Assembly: GCA_963800215.1 (NCBI GenBank)
Contig: CAWCZY010000004.1
Location: forward strand, 62,001-126,000
Direction of reading: 5' to 3'
DNA length: 64,000 nt
Source of the DNA: JAJPKK01 sp963800215
GTDB taxonomy: Bacteria; Pseudomonadota; Alphaproteobacteria; Rhizobiales; Xanthobacteraceae
The notes under the pieces are model-generated. The model ran no database searches. It was not told where the DNA came from and saw only the letters and a list, made by a program, of their open reading frames with translations. This document shows positions 51,605 through 59,744 of this stretch, one piece after another; position 1 is the first letter of the stretch, and each line of letters begins with the position of its first letter. The translations under genes and the position numbers were made by a program.

Positions 51605-52921
51605 TCAGTCCTCGCCGAAATTCGCGAACATCACGCGCTTGAGCGGCGGGGTCGCGTTGGCTGCGCGAAACAACAGCTTGGCTAATCGGAAACCGATGCC
51701 CTTGTCGCCGACCGATTGTCGCAGGGCCTGCAATGACGTTCGAACGGCGGCGAAGCCATATTCACGCATCTGCCGCTCATAGTCGTTGATGGCGTCCTCG
51801 AGCGCGCAGGCGCCACGCGCCGCCGCCTCGAGGTTTTGGCACAGCAGGGCCGCGTCCCGCAGCGCGGTGTTGGCGCCGATACCGCGGTAAGGCGTCATGC
51901 TGTGGATGGCATCGCCGATCAGCGTGATCCGCCGCGACTGCCACGGAGCCACCGGGACCGAGGTCTTGATGCCCACGACATTGAAGGTCGATGGATCGGA
52001 CGCGCAGACCAGCACGCTGTAGTCGGGATGCCAGTTGCGAATGCGATCGAGCACCAGCCGCTGCAGATCGGTCGGGTCGAGTTGTTCGAGCGGCCGTCCG
52101 CGTTCGAGGTCCGCGCGCAGGCCGCCATAGGCCCAGAACACGTAGCTGGTGGTGTTGTCCAACAGCGCGCCGGCAGGAGGCTGTGCCGGCCCGGTTGCGT
52201 CGCCGGTGCCGATGGTCGGCGGCGCGGGCGCGTCCTCCGCGAATTCGTGCAGGCCGATGAACATGCCGCGGCGGCCGGGCGACATCACCATGCCGGTGCC
52301 CGCGAGCACGCGCGGCGGCAGGCGCCGACGGTTTTCCTCGGTCAGCATCGCCTTTGCCGCGATGCCGACCGCGCCGGTGTCGATGCGTTGGGCGTGGGGC
52401 AGGAATTGGTGGCGCACCCGCGAATTGCCGCCGTCGGCGCCGACCAGCACGTCGCAGGTGGCGGTGCTGCCGTCGGTGAAATGGAGAATGATCGACCCGT
52501 CTGCGGTCTCCTCGTAATGCGTGAACGTCTTGCCGAACCGGAGGATGCCCTCGAGGCGGCTCAGCAGCACCTGCCGCAGCGTGATGCGGCTCGCCGAACG
52601 GTGTTGCGCGATGGTGGGGGCGTCGTTGCGGGTCTCGATGGACAGCAGTTCCTCCATCTTCTCGGTCAGAAAGCGGAAGCCCCGGTTGCCGACGCTGCAG
52701 GTCGCCGCGAAGACTTCGAAAAGATCGGCCGGCAGGCAGCTGTGGAGCGCCTCGCTGCCCTTGGGGCTGATGTGGACCCGGTAGCCCTGCAACCGGTCGG
52801 TGGGAGTGCGGTCGCGTTCATAGACCGCAACGCTCATGCCCGCCTTCTTCAATCCCTGCGCCAAGGCGAGGCCGCCGATGCCGCCGCCGACGATACCGAC
52901 GTGAAAGCCTTTGTCCGTCAT
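51605..52921 (-). CDS. FAD-dependent monooxygenase (PheA/TfdB-like aromatic hydroxylase family)
   Basis: 438 residues starting MTDKGFHVGIVGGGIGGLAL at 52921; GxGxxG is G12-G17. Then VLVGADGGNSRVRHQFLP (DG motif) and SRRITLIGDAIHSMTPYRGI (GD motif) follow, closing with GFRLAKLLFRAANATPPLKR. The family hydroxylates aromatic or polyketide-like molecules using NAD(P)H and oxygen. The divergence from the enzyme at 4744 is clear, so it is not a duplicate. A TetR regulator lies 49 bases upstream on the same strand and probably controls it. Clean frame. The substrate is unknown. Confidence 0.85.
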   Translation of the reverse strand: MTDKGFHVGIVGGGIGGLALAQGLKKAGMSVAVYERDRTPTDRLQGYRVHISPKGSEALHSCLPADLFEVFAATCSVGNRGFRFLTEKMEELLSIETRNDAPTIAQHRSASRITLRQVLLSRLEGILRFGKTFTHYEETADGSIILHFTDGSTATCDVLVGADGGNSRVRHQFLPHAQRIDTGAVGIAAKAMLTEENRRRLPPRVLAGTGMVMSPGRRGMFIGLHEFAEDAPAPPTIGTGDATGPAQPPAGALLDNTTSYVFWAYGGLRADLERGRPLEQLDPTDLQRLVLDRIRNWHPDYSVLVCASDPSTFNVVGIKTSVPVAPWQSRRITLIGDAIHSMTPYRGIGANTALRDAALLCQNLEAAARGACALEDAINDYERQMREYGFAAVRTSLQALRQSVGDKGIGFRLAKLLFRAANATPPLKRVMFANFGED

Positions 52922-52970
52922 GTGCTGCCTCCGGATTCTCGGTGCCGTGACCGCCTGTGCCGGTCCCCAA

Positions 52971-53612
52971 TCAGACGCGCGCGTGGCGTCGAGCCTTGGT
53001 CGTCTTCCTGGCTGCGGCGGGCGCCAGCAGCCACGCCTCGACCACGGCGAAGATGGTGTCGAGTTCGTGCCGCGAATGTCCCAGCAGCCCGGCGCCCGCC
53101 ATGGCGGCGACAAAGAACGCGGCGCTGCCGGCGGGATCGAGATCGCGGCGAAACACTCCCTCGGCAACGCCCGCCGCCATCCACTGCTCGATCCCCTTCC
53201 GCCAATGGCCGAACAGCGGCTCGGTGATCCTGCGGATGGCAGGATCGCGCCGCCCGCGCAGCTGCAGCTCGCACAGAACCGCCGGCAGGTCCGGATGCTT
53301 GGCGCCGTAGAAATGCGCGTCGGCGAATTCCTGGTGCAGCCGGTCGAGCGCCGGACTGCCGGTCGGCGCCACCGCGGGAGCATGCAGCGTGATGAACCGG
53401 CTGGCGATAAAGTCCGCGACCCCGCCGATCAGTGCCTCCTTGGTGGGAAAATAATAGTGCAGCGTCGCGATGTTGACGCCGGCACGGTCAGCAACGCTGC
53501 GGGTGCGCAGCCCCTCGAAGCCGTCGGACGCGAGGCACGCAAAGGCGGCCCGCACCAAACTGTCGCGGCGTTCATCGCCGCCTGGGCGTGCTTGCTTTTT
53601 CTTTGCCGCCAT
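52971..53612 (-). CDS. TetR/AcrR family transcriptional regulator
   Basis: 213 residues from ATG 53612. The DNA-binding part is RRDSLVRAAFACLASDGFEG, LRTRSVADRAGVNIATLHYY, FPTKEALIGGVADF: the TetR helix-turn-helix with the family YYFPTKEAL motif. The larger C-terminal domain (residues 70-205) would bind an effector; it ends in a basic tail. It precedes the FAD monooxygenase on the same strand, so the usual model is repression of both genes, released by the monooxygenase substrate or a related compound. A palindrome overlapping its -10 box is the likely operator. A TTG at 53636 is a weaker alternative start. Confidence 0.86.
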   Translation of the reverse strand: MAAKKKQARPGGDERRDSLVRAAFACLASDGFEGLRTRSVADRAGVNIATLHYYFPTKEALIGGVADFIASRFITLHAPAVAPTGSPALDRLHQEFADAHFYGAKHPDLPAVLCELQLRGRRDPAIRRITEPLFGHWRKGIEQWMAAGVAEGVFRRDLDPAGSAAFFVAAMAGAGLLGHSRHELDTIFAVVEAWLLAPAAARKTTKARRHARV

Positions 53613-53634
53613 GGCGCACAGGTTCCCTCGATTC

Positions 53635-53678
53635 AATCAATCAGTTGATTATATAGAAGGCGCGGCTCGATCGGTCAA
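53635..53678 (-). promoter_or_regulatory. Promoter and palindromic operator of the TetR-monooxygenase operon
   Basis: On the minus strand TTGACC (53673-53678) and TATATA (53650-53655) are 17 bases apart. The palindrome AATCAATCAGTTGATT (53635-53650), with 6-bp arms, abuts and overlaps the -10 element, the right place for a repressor. Sequence elements are directly visible; which regulator binds is inferred. Confidence 0.6.
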
Positions 53679-53701
53679 GGGAAGCGCTCGGGCGTGCACG
53701 G

Positions 53702-53757
53702 CTTTTGATTTTGAGCACGATCTCGTGCGAAAAATCGGCAACTTTCCGAGATCAATC
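53702..53757. repeat. Repeat family D copy
   Basis: GATTTTGAGCACGATCTCGT, then GCGAAAAATCGGCAACTTTC and CGAGATCA: a degenerate hairpin of the same family as 4600-4685, between the TetR operon and the end of the efflux adaptor gene. Confidence 0.45.
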
Positions 53758-53765
53758 CCTTGCCG

Positions 53766-55037
53766 TCACTTACCCAACGCGGGCTCGTCGGCGGTCCGGC
53801 GGGCGTCGTTGACGATGGACAGCACGCGGGCTGAAAGCGCGGCCGAAATGGCCTGATCCACTTCCTCGGCCGGCACGTCGCCGTCGGAAGCCGTCACCCT
53901 GGCCTCTCGTACCGGCAGCCCGGGCGAGGGGTTGTTGTCGACGGTCGAACGGGTGGCGCCGTACGGGCTCGATCGCGCGGCATTCGGCTTTGCTTCGGCG
54001 ACGGCGCTGGGCTGTGTCCGCGGCGATATGATTTCGGGCAGCAGATCGACGCGAACCGCCGTTCCGTCGGCAAGATCGGTGCGTGCGGGCGACACGACCA
54101 TTGCGCCTTCGGCGATGCCTCCCACCACCTCGACCAGACGCGAGCCATGCACTCCCGTGGAGACTCGCATGTGCGTGGTCCGATCGCCGTTCACGATGCT
54201 GATTGCGTTGTCGACGATGGCTTCGGCCGGAATCACCAGCGCGTCGGGATTTTCGCGAAATACGATATTGACTTCGACCGTCATCCCGATTCGCAACGGC
54301 GTGTCACGAGGCAACAACAGATAGACGCGAAATGTCTTGCTCTCGGGATTTCCCTTCGGCGTGATCGCGGAAACCGTCGCACTCAAAGATTGATCCGGAA
54401 AGGCCTCGTTTCGCAGGAATGCCTTTTGACCGAGCGCGATCTTCGGAATCTCCTCCTCGTTGATCTCGGCCACCACTTGCATGGGTGTGGGCGGCCCCAC
54501 CCAAAAGAGCACGTCCGTGGGCCCGGCGATTTCTCCAACCTCGCCGTCGCGGCGCAACACCATGCCGTCCAGGGGCGCCTTGAGCACCAGCGCATTGATC
54601 CGCTCTTTCTGCGCGGTGACGCGGAATTCCAGCTCTCTGATCTGGGTCTTGAGCTGCTCGTTCTGCTGCTTCGTCACCGAGCCCTTCGCCAGGTCCTTGT
54701 CCGAACGATCGAGGTCCCTGTCGAGTTGATCCAGCCTCGCCGTGAGCTCGTTCAGCGAGGCCTGCTCCTCGGCATCGTCCTGTCGTGCCAGCACCTGCCC
54801 CTGACGCACCGTCTGTCCCTCGCATCGGCAAAGCTCGACGATCCGCCTCCTGGTGAATGGAATCACCTTGGCCCACCGAACCGGCTCGACGGTGCCACTG
54901 CCGTACACTACCTCTGAAACCGGCGCGTAGGCCGCCAGGCTGACGGTGACGACCGGCGGCTTGAATAAGTAATATCCGGCCGTGCCCGCGGCCGCGCCGA
55001 GGACCAGTATTGTCAATGAGAGCGTGCGCCAGCGCAT
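53766..55037 (-). CDS. HlyD/MacA-like periplasmic adaptor of an ABC exporter
   Basis: 423 residues starting MRWRTLSLTILVLGAAAGTA, an N-terminal membrane anchor. The lipoyl half-motif (GSGTVEPVRWAKVIPFTRRR, then CEGQTVRQGQVLARQDDAEE) is split by a coiled coil of about 70 residues (ASLNELTARLDQLDRDLDRS to QTQIRELEF-like heptads), followed by the second half, INALVLKAPLDGMVLRRDGE. The beta-barrel and membrane-proximal parts are VVAEINEEEIPKIALGQKAF and ALVIPAEAIVDNAISIVNGD. This is the layout of membrane-fusion proteins that work with MacB-type ABC transporters, encoded just upstream on the same strand. A partly disordered tail follows. Confidence 0.83.
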   Translation of the reverse strand: MRWRTLSLTILVLGAAAGTAGYYLFKPPVVTVSLAAYAPVSEVVYGSGTVEPVRWAKVIPFTRRRIVELCRCEGQTVRQGQVLARQDDAEEQASLNELTARLDQLDRDLDRSDKDLAKGSVTKQQNEQLKTQIRELEFRVTAQKERINALVLKAPLDGMVLRRDGEVGEIAGPTDVLFWVGPPTPMQVVAEINEEEIPKIALGQKAFLRNEAFPDQSLSATVSAITPKGNPESKTFRVYLLLPRDTPLRIGMTVEVNIVFRENPDALVIPAEAIVDNAISIVNGDRTTHMRVSTGVHGSRLVEVVGGIAEGAMVVSPARTDLADGTAVRVDLLPEIISPRTQPSAVAEAKPNAARSSPYGATRSTVDNNPSPGLPVREARVTASDGDVPAEEVDQAISAALSARVLSIVNDARRTADEPALGK

Positions 55038-55126
55038 TGTCACACCCAATCTCGGTTTATATTCCTAATTTCTACCATGAAAGCGCCGGCGGATCAACGC
55101 TGCCATTGGAGTAGGGAGACGAGCCG

Positions 55127-55870
55127 TCATGAAGGTTCAACCTGACGGGACTCTTCTTCAGTCCGGGCGTCGGACCTTTGTTTCGACAACCACGTCTCTT
55201 GCGCGATCTTCCCGTCGACGATCTGGATGCGCCGGTCGGCCCGCGCCGCGAGCCCGGGATCATGGGTTACCACGATGACCGTCCTGCCCTGGTTGGCGAT
55301 GTCGCGCAGCACGCCGAACACCTGTTCGGTGGAAGCCGTATCGAGATTGCCGGTCGGCTCATCGGCGACGATGATCGCGGGATCGTTGGCGAGCGCCCGT
55401 GCCAGTGCCACTCTTTGGCGCTGACCGCCAGACAGTTGGTGCGGACGTTTGTTGACCTGCTCGGCGAGCCCGAGCGACGCCAGCAGGGCAAGTGCCTTGG
55501 CGCGCATCTGCGACATCGAGAGTCCGCCGAGCGTGCGCATCGGCAGCAGCACGTTGTCGAGTGCGGTGAACTCGGGCAGGAGGAAATGAAACTGGAACAC
55601 GAAACCGCATGTCTTCAGGCGAATTTCGGCCTTTTGCAACTCGGTCAGGCCGGAGGTGGCCCGCCCGCCCACGAAGATCTCGCCTTCGGTAGGCCCGTCC
55701 AGCAATCCCAGGAGATAAAGCAGGGACGATTTCCCCGATCCGGACGGACCGGTTATGGCGAGAAATTCGCCCTTGCCCACCGACAGGTCGATCCCGTTGA
55801 CCAGAACGTGGGACACCACGCCTTCGACGCGGCGAACCAAGCCGACGGTTTGGATGACGGCCGTATTCAT
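55127..55870 (-). CDS. ABC exporter ATPase, MacB/LolD type
   Basis: 247 residues from ATG 55870. Motifs in order: Walker A GPSGSGKSS (in LAITGPSGSGKSSLLYLLG), Q-loop in CGFVFQFHFLLPEFTALDNV, signature LSGGQRQRVALARAL, Walker B AIIVADEPTGNLDTAS and H-loop VIVVTHDPG. This is the MacB/LolD/FtsE subgroup. The ATG overlaps the permease stop (ATGA). It powers the mechanotransmission cycle of the permease encoded next to it; no transmembrane part is present in this polypeptide. Clean frame. Confidence 0.88.
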   Translation of the reverse strand: MNTAVIQTVGLVRRVEGVVSHVLVNGIDLSVGKGEFLAITGPSGSGKSSLLYLLGLLDGPTEGEIFVGGRATSGLTELQKAEIRLKTCGFVFQFHFLLPEFTALDNVLLPMRTLGGLSMSQMRAKALALLASLGLAEQVNKRPHQLSGGQRQRVALARALANDPAIIVADEPTGNLDTASTEQVFGVLRDIANQGRTVIVVTHDPGLAARADRRIQIVDGKIAQETWLSKQRSDARTEEESRQVEPS

Positions 55871-57108
55871 GCCGCGCCTCGAATGATTTCGACCGGATGG
55901 ACTCGGGTGGCCTTGCGCGCCGGGAAGAATGCCGCGGCCGCACATGCGGTGAGCGTCAACATTCCCACGGCGGCATAATGCGTCACCGTCCAATAGATCG
56001 GAACGTTTATGATCTCTCCGCTCAGCGGATTGAAGAACGTGAACTCGCGACAATCCGTAGCAAAGCAGGTATCCGATCACCCATCCCGCCGCGATGCCCA
56101 CCGCGCCCATGATGACGGACTCGACGATGAATATTCCGCGCACGAATTGCTCTTTCAAGCCGAGGGATTTCATGATCGCTATGTCGTGCCGCTTTTCGTG
56201 GGTGATGGTCGAGATGATGTTGTAGGTCGCAAAGCAGGACGTGAACAGCATCGCGGCCATGACCGTGAGCATGATGAAGGCGCGCACCGTGAATGCGGAC
56301 AGGAGATTCGCGTTGGCTTCCTGCCACGACACCGATTTGTAGCCGGTCTGCGCCTCGATCCGGCCGGCCACGTCCTTGGCGGCGACGGCGTCGTCGAGCC
56401 GCAATCGCAACTGGTTTATGCCGCCGGGCTGCCCGGAAAGGACCTGTGCGGTGCGCAGCAGCGTATACACCTGCGATTCGTCGATCTGGTGAACCCCGGA
56501 ACGAAAAATCCCGACCACGGTCGCCGCGAGCGAATGGGTCTCTCCGACCGATATCGTGACCGTGCTCCTGATCTGTGCCCCGATCTTCTGCGCCAGCGCC
56601 TCGCCGATGATGATGGCGTTCGATGCCCGAAACAGGTCGCTGACCTGTCCCTTTTGCATCTGGTCGGCGAGCTTGGAGACCTTCATCTTCCCGGCGCGGA
56701 TCGATCCCGGTCACCGTCACTCCGATGTGCCCGCCGACATAATGAACCAATGCCGTCGTCTGCTCCGACGGCGAGATCGCACCGGGCAGCCACGACTCGA
56801 TCGATGCGACGACCGAATTCGGGTTCTTGATTCCAGCCCGCCGGTCCGCGGTAGGCAGGTTGGCCACCTGCACGGCCGCATATTCCTGCTCGGCCGGCTG
56901 GGTGGAGGCCGACCTGCGTTCGTCGCTGACGGTCACGTGCGGCAGCGTATCCACGAGTTGATGGATGAAATCGCGCTGGGAGCCTTCCATGAGGCCCGCG
57001 ATCATGATGGTAAATCCCACTCCGATCGCAACGCCGACGAATTCCCACCAAGGTTTGCCGGATTCGCGTCGTGACGTGGGTCCAGGCGATTTCGAGGAGA
57101 AGGTTCAT
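55867..57108 (-). CDS. ABC exporter permease, MacB/FtsX type (three apparent frameshifts)
   Basis: It begins MNLLLEIAWTHVTTRIRQTL, then (after an extra base near 57050) GFTIMIAGLMEGSQRDFIHQ and a long periplasmic domain (VVASIESWLPGAISPSEQTT). An extra base near 56700 leads to VSKLADQMQKGQVSDLFRAS and NAIIIGEALAQKIGAQIRST. Three C-terminal membrane helices follow (AFIMLTVMAAMLFTSCFATY, IFIVESVIMGAVGIAAGWVI). A last extra base near 56060 leads to the final helix, HYAAVGMLTLTACAAAAFFP, and ARKATRVHPVEIIRGAA. Corrected length is about 412 residues with the one-plus-three helix plan of MacB/LolC permeases. With the ATPase and adaptor it would move a substrate from the periplasm or inner membrane outward. 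Confidence 0.8.
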
Positions 57109-57177
57109 CGGCGGAGGCCTGCATCTGGAGATGCGACAAGCGAGATCGAGCGGCCGGTTGGCCGGATCGTAGGACCG

Positions 57178-58191
57178 TCAACGAATCCCATAACGCGCAA
57201 ATTCGTCGGCGATGGTCTCCTGAACGGCTTTTGCGGCGCCAATGTCGTTTCGTCCCGGATCGGTGTTGCCCATGCGCATCTTGGCGATGCCGCGCCCATA
57301 GAGAGAAGACGCCCGCCTCGGATCGATCGAAAGCGCCGCATCATAGTCCTCTATGGCATTAGTCGCGCGGCCGATCTTCAGGTTCACGAAGCCGCGGCTG
57401 TCGAAGGCGTCGGCGTAGCGGGGACGGAGCTGCAGCGCCTGATTACAATCCTTGAGCGCGTTGTCGAGATCGCCCAGGATCGCCCGCGCCCAGCAGCGGT
57501 TGTTCAACGCCTCCGGATCGGCCGGATTGAACCGGATCACCTCGTCCAAATTCTTGATCGCGTCGGCATAATTTCCGGACTTCGTCAATTGCTGCGCCAT
57601 GTTGTAGAGGCCGGCGGCCCTGTCGGCGGTGATCTTCACGGGTTCCACGGCACCGGCGTTTCGATCGGCTGGCCGCGACGGCACATTCTCGCTGGCGGTG
57701 GCCTGCCGCGCCGGCCTCGCATTCGGCGCCCAGGCGTCGGCCTGCTTCGTGGCAGAAGCGATTTCTTCGTCGGACATTCGCTTGGCCAATTGGGCCAACA
57801 GCTGTTGGGCGCCGTTCTTGTCTGCCGCGGTATTCTGGCCGGCGGCGGCGACCAGCGCCCATTTGTAGGCGTCCGCGTTGCTCTTGGATACGCCCCTGCC
57901 GACGGCATAAAGACCGCTCAGGATCAGTTGGGCCTGCGGATTGCCGCCTTCGGCGGCCTTCGAGAACCACGCGAATGCCTCGCCGTCGGACTGTGGCCGG
58001 CCCACGCCGGCCGAAACGATGGCGCCCATGTACATCTGCGCCTTGGCATCGCCTTTCTCGGCGGCTTGCTGGTAACGGTCCGCCATTTGAACATCGGCGG
58101 CGTCGTCGGCGCGCGACGGCGAGGTCATGGACGCGAGGAGGATGGCGCCGGGCAGAATCATCGCGGGCAGAACCCTTGCGACGGCTCGCAT
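57178..58191 (-). CDS. Exported Sel1/TPR-repeat protein
   Basis: 337 residues from ATG 58191, beginning MRAVARVLPAMILPGAILLA, SMTSPSRADDA, a plausible signal peptide. Sel1-like repeats come first (YQQAAEKGDAKAQMYMGAIV, FSKAAEGGNPQAQLILSGLY), then a linker, then TPRs (NMAQQLTKSGNYADAIKNLD, ALNNRCWARAILGDLDNALK, ADAFDSRGFVNLKIGRATNA, SSLYGRGIAKMRMGNTDPGR). Repeat proteins of this kind act as scaffolds. It lies 70 bases upstream of the permease gene on the same strand, so it may belong to the export operon. A longer start (58344) is possible; the weak ribosome site leaves this open. Confidence 0.75.
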   Translation of the reverse strand: MRAVARVLPAMILPGAILLASMTSPSRADDAADVQMADRYQQAAEKGDAKAQMYMGAIVSAGVGRPQSDGEAFAWFSKAAEGGNPQAQLILSGLYAVGRGVSKSNADAYKWALVAAAGQNTAADKNGAQQLLAQLAKRMSDEEIASATKQADAWAPNARPARQATASENVPSRPADRNAGAVEPVKITADRAAGLYNMAQQLTKSGNYADAIKNLDEVIRFNPADPEALNNRCWARAILGDLDNALKDCNQALQLRPRYADAFDSRGFVNLKIGRATNAIEDYDAALSIDPRRASSLYGRGIAKMRMGNTDPGRNDIGAAKAVQETIADEFARYGIR

Positions 58192-58552
58192 CGCGAGGAA
58201 TTGTGCTGCAAAATACGCCAATCGAGCGAGCGGACCTCGCGGTCCCTGCGCCGCGTGGCCGGCCGGTCTTGGATTCCCTCGGGACATGCCGGAGCGCAAT
58301 CTCCGGTACTCAAGGGCGTAATTCGATGGCGTCGCACCAAGCATGTTGACCCCTCGGAAAAGCAACGGCTGCGGACAGGTGTGCCGTGGCGAGCGTGCAA
58401 AAAGACGCTCCGATTCGGGCGGCGATCGAATTCCGCAGTGCCCGACGTCCGTCGTCTGCCGCCGGGCTGCCATCGTTGGAAATCCGGCATGTCCGCGGTC
58501 AGACTGCTCAAATCAACTATACCACCGGCCCGCTGAATTGCGGAAGCGGAGA
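58192..58552. other. Divergent intergenic region (Sel1/TPR versus binding-protein gene)
   Basis: 361 bases between divergent genes. The first 150 bases remain open in the frame of the Sel1/TPR gene and could be an N-terminal extension. I see no clear promoter boxes, no RNA gene and no other reading frame with support; a GGAAGCGGA ribosome site at the right edge serves the binding-protein gene. Confidence 0.4.
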
Positions 58553-59356
58553 ATGCCCATGATACGAATGCCCACGAGCCTTCAATTCCTCGTTCTCGCC
58601 ATCGCAATTTTGGCGCTCCCCGCCGCGGCGCAGGCGCAGTCGCTCGATCGCCTGCAGACAATTCTGGCCAATGGCGTGCTCCGCGTCGGGACTACGATGG
58701 ACACCCCTGTTTTCAGCATGCGCGGCGCCGACGGAAAGCTCGAAGGGCTCGACATGGACGTGCTGGAGACGCTCGCGCCCGCGCTCGGCGTCAGGATCGA
58801 ATACGTCAGGATGACATTCGGCTCGATGCTCGCCGATCTCGCAGCCGACAGGTTCGACGTTGCGATGTCCGGGATGGGGCGCACGCTCGACCGCGCCCGG
58901 GTCGCGACGTTTTCCAAGCCCTATATGCGCTACGGCAAGCTGTTGACGATCCGCAGCGCCGACAAGGAACGGTTCCGCTCGCTCGGAGACCTCGACCGGG
59001 CCGGCCTCAAGATCGCCTTCAACCGGGGCGGACTGAACGACCGCTTCGCCAACACCATGTTCAAGCAGGCGGCGCCGGTGGGCTTTGCGAGCAATGAGCT
59101 CGCCACCGCCGGTCTCCTCGCCGGCAAGGTCGACGCCCAGGTTTCCAACTCCACCGCCGCGATCTACCTGGCGCGCCAGGACCCGCGCCTCGCGGCCATG
59201 AGTCCCGACAACGTCTTCAATCCCGTCTATGTGGCGATGCTGCTGCGGCGCGACGACCAGACCCTGCTCAATTACATCAACATCTGGATCGACCAGATCG
59301 AACTGGACGGCACCCTGGCGAAGATCCGCGCCAAGTGGCTGGGCGATGTGAAATAG
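58553..59356 (+). CDS. Periplasmic amino-acid-type (family 3) substrate-binding protein
   Basis: 267 residues. A signal peptide (MPMIRMPTSLQFLVLAIAIL, ALPAAAQAQ) precedes LQTILANGVLRVGTTMDTPV, DGKLEGLDMDVLETLAPALG, DRFDVAMSGMGRTLDRARVA and FSKPYMRYGKLL: the class II two-lobed fold of polar amino acid ABC receptors and of PheC-type cyclohexadienyl dehydratase. The Arg residue that usually clamps the amino-acid carboxylate would be in GMGRTLDRARV. No permease or ATPase gene is next to it, so it may be an orphan receptor or an enzyme. Clean frame. Confidence 0.8.
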   Translation: MPMIRMPTSLQFLVLAIAILALPAAAQAQSLDRLQTILANGVLRVGTTMDTPVFSMRGADGKLEGLDMDVLETLAPALGVRIEYVRMTFGSMLADLAADRFDVAMSGMGRTLDRARVATFSKPYMRYGKLLTIRSADKERFRSLGDLDRAGLKIAFNRGGLNDRFANTMFKQAAPVGFASNELATAGLLAGKVDAQVSNSTAAIYLARQDPRLAAMSPDNVFNPVYVAMLLRRDDQTLLNYINIWIDQIELDGTLAKIRAKWLGDVK

Positions 59357-59393
59357 ACGCCTCCGCTTCGAATCGAGGGGCCATGGGTAAACC

Positions 59394-59421
59394 TTGACAA
59401 TACACCATAATGGTGTATCGT
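59394..59421 (+). promoter_or_regulatory. mqsRA promoter with perfect 19-bp operator palindrome
   Basis: TTGACA (59394-59399) and TATCGT (59416-59421) are 16 bases apart. Between them, overlapping the -10 box, is ATACACCATAATGGTGTAT (59400-59418), a perfect palindrome with 9-bp arms around a central A. Its position in the core promoter is that of an autorepressor site for MqsA. The likely transcription start, about 59427, coincides with the GTG start codon. Confidence 0.72.
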
Positions 59422-59426
59422 TCAAC

Positions 59427-59744
59427 GTGACGGGAAAGCGGAAGCCGACTTACGATTTGACGGCATTCAAGGCGGCTTTCGATGACGTGAGTAAGCTCAA
59501 CGTCACCGGTACGGCAGTGCGGAGCGCTGCGGCCATCGGTTTTGGACGAACCGAAATCGTGACGACGATCCAAACCATGCAGCGGGCTCACTTCTACAAA
59601 TCGATGACCTCGGATGGGGATCATCGGATTTGGCAGGACGTGTATCACGTGCCGTCGGAGGCGGGCACGCTCTACGTCAAATTCACGGCAGGTGTCGTGA
59701 CCGAATTTCTGTTGCTGTCGTTCAAGGGGAAAGACGATGAATAA
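59427..59744 (+). CDS. mqsR: MqsR-type toxin (mRNA interferase)
   Basis: 105 residues from GTG 59427 (TGKRKPTYDLTAFKAAFDDV). The core AAIGFGRTEIVTTIQTMQRA, HFYKSMTSDGDHRIWQDVYH and YVKFTAGVVTEFLLLSFKGK aligns with MqsR, a RelE-fold endoribonuclease that cuts mRNA at GCU; the conserved FYKSMT and WQDVY blocks are intact. An upstream TTG (59394) keeps the frame open but lies in the -35 box, so it is rejected. There is no ribosome site before the GTG, and the predicted transcript begins there, so the message may be leaderless. It overlaps mqsA by eight bases. Toxin-first order is normal for mqsRA. Confidence 0.85.
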   Translation: MTGKRKPTYDLTAFKAAFDDVSKLNVTGTAVRSAAAIGFGRTEIVTTIQTMQRAHFYKSMTSDGDHRIWQDVYHVPSEAGTLYVKFTAGVVTEFLLLSFKGKDDE

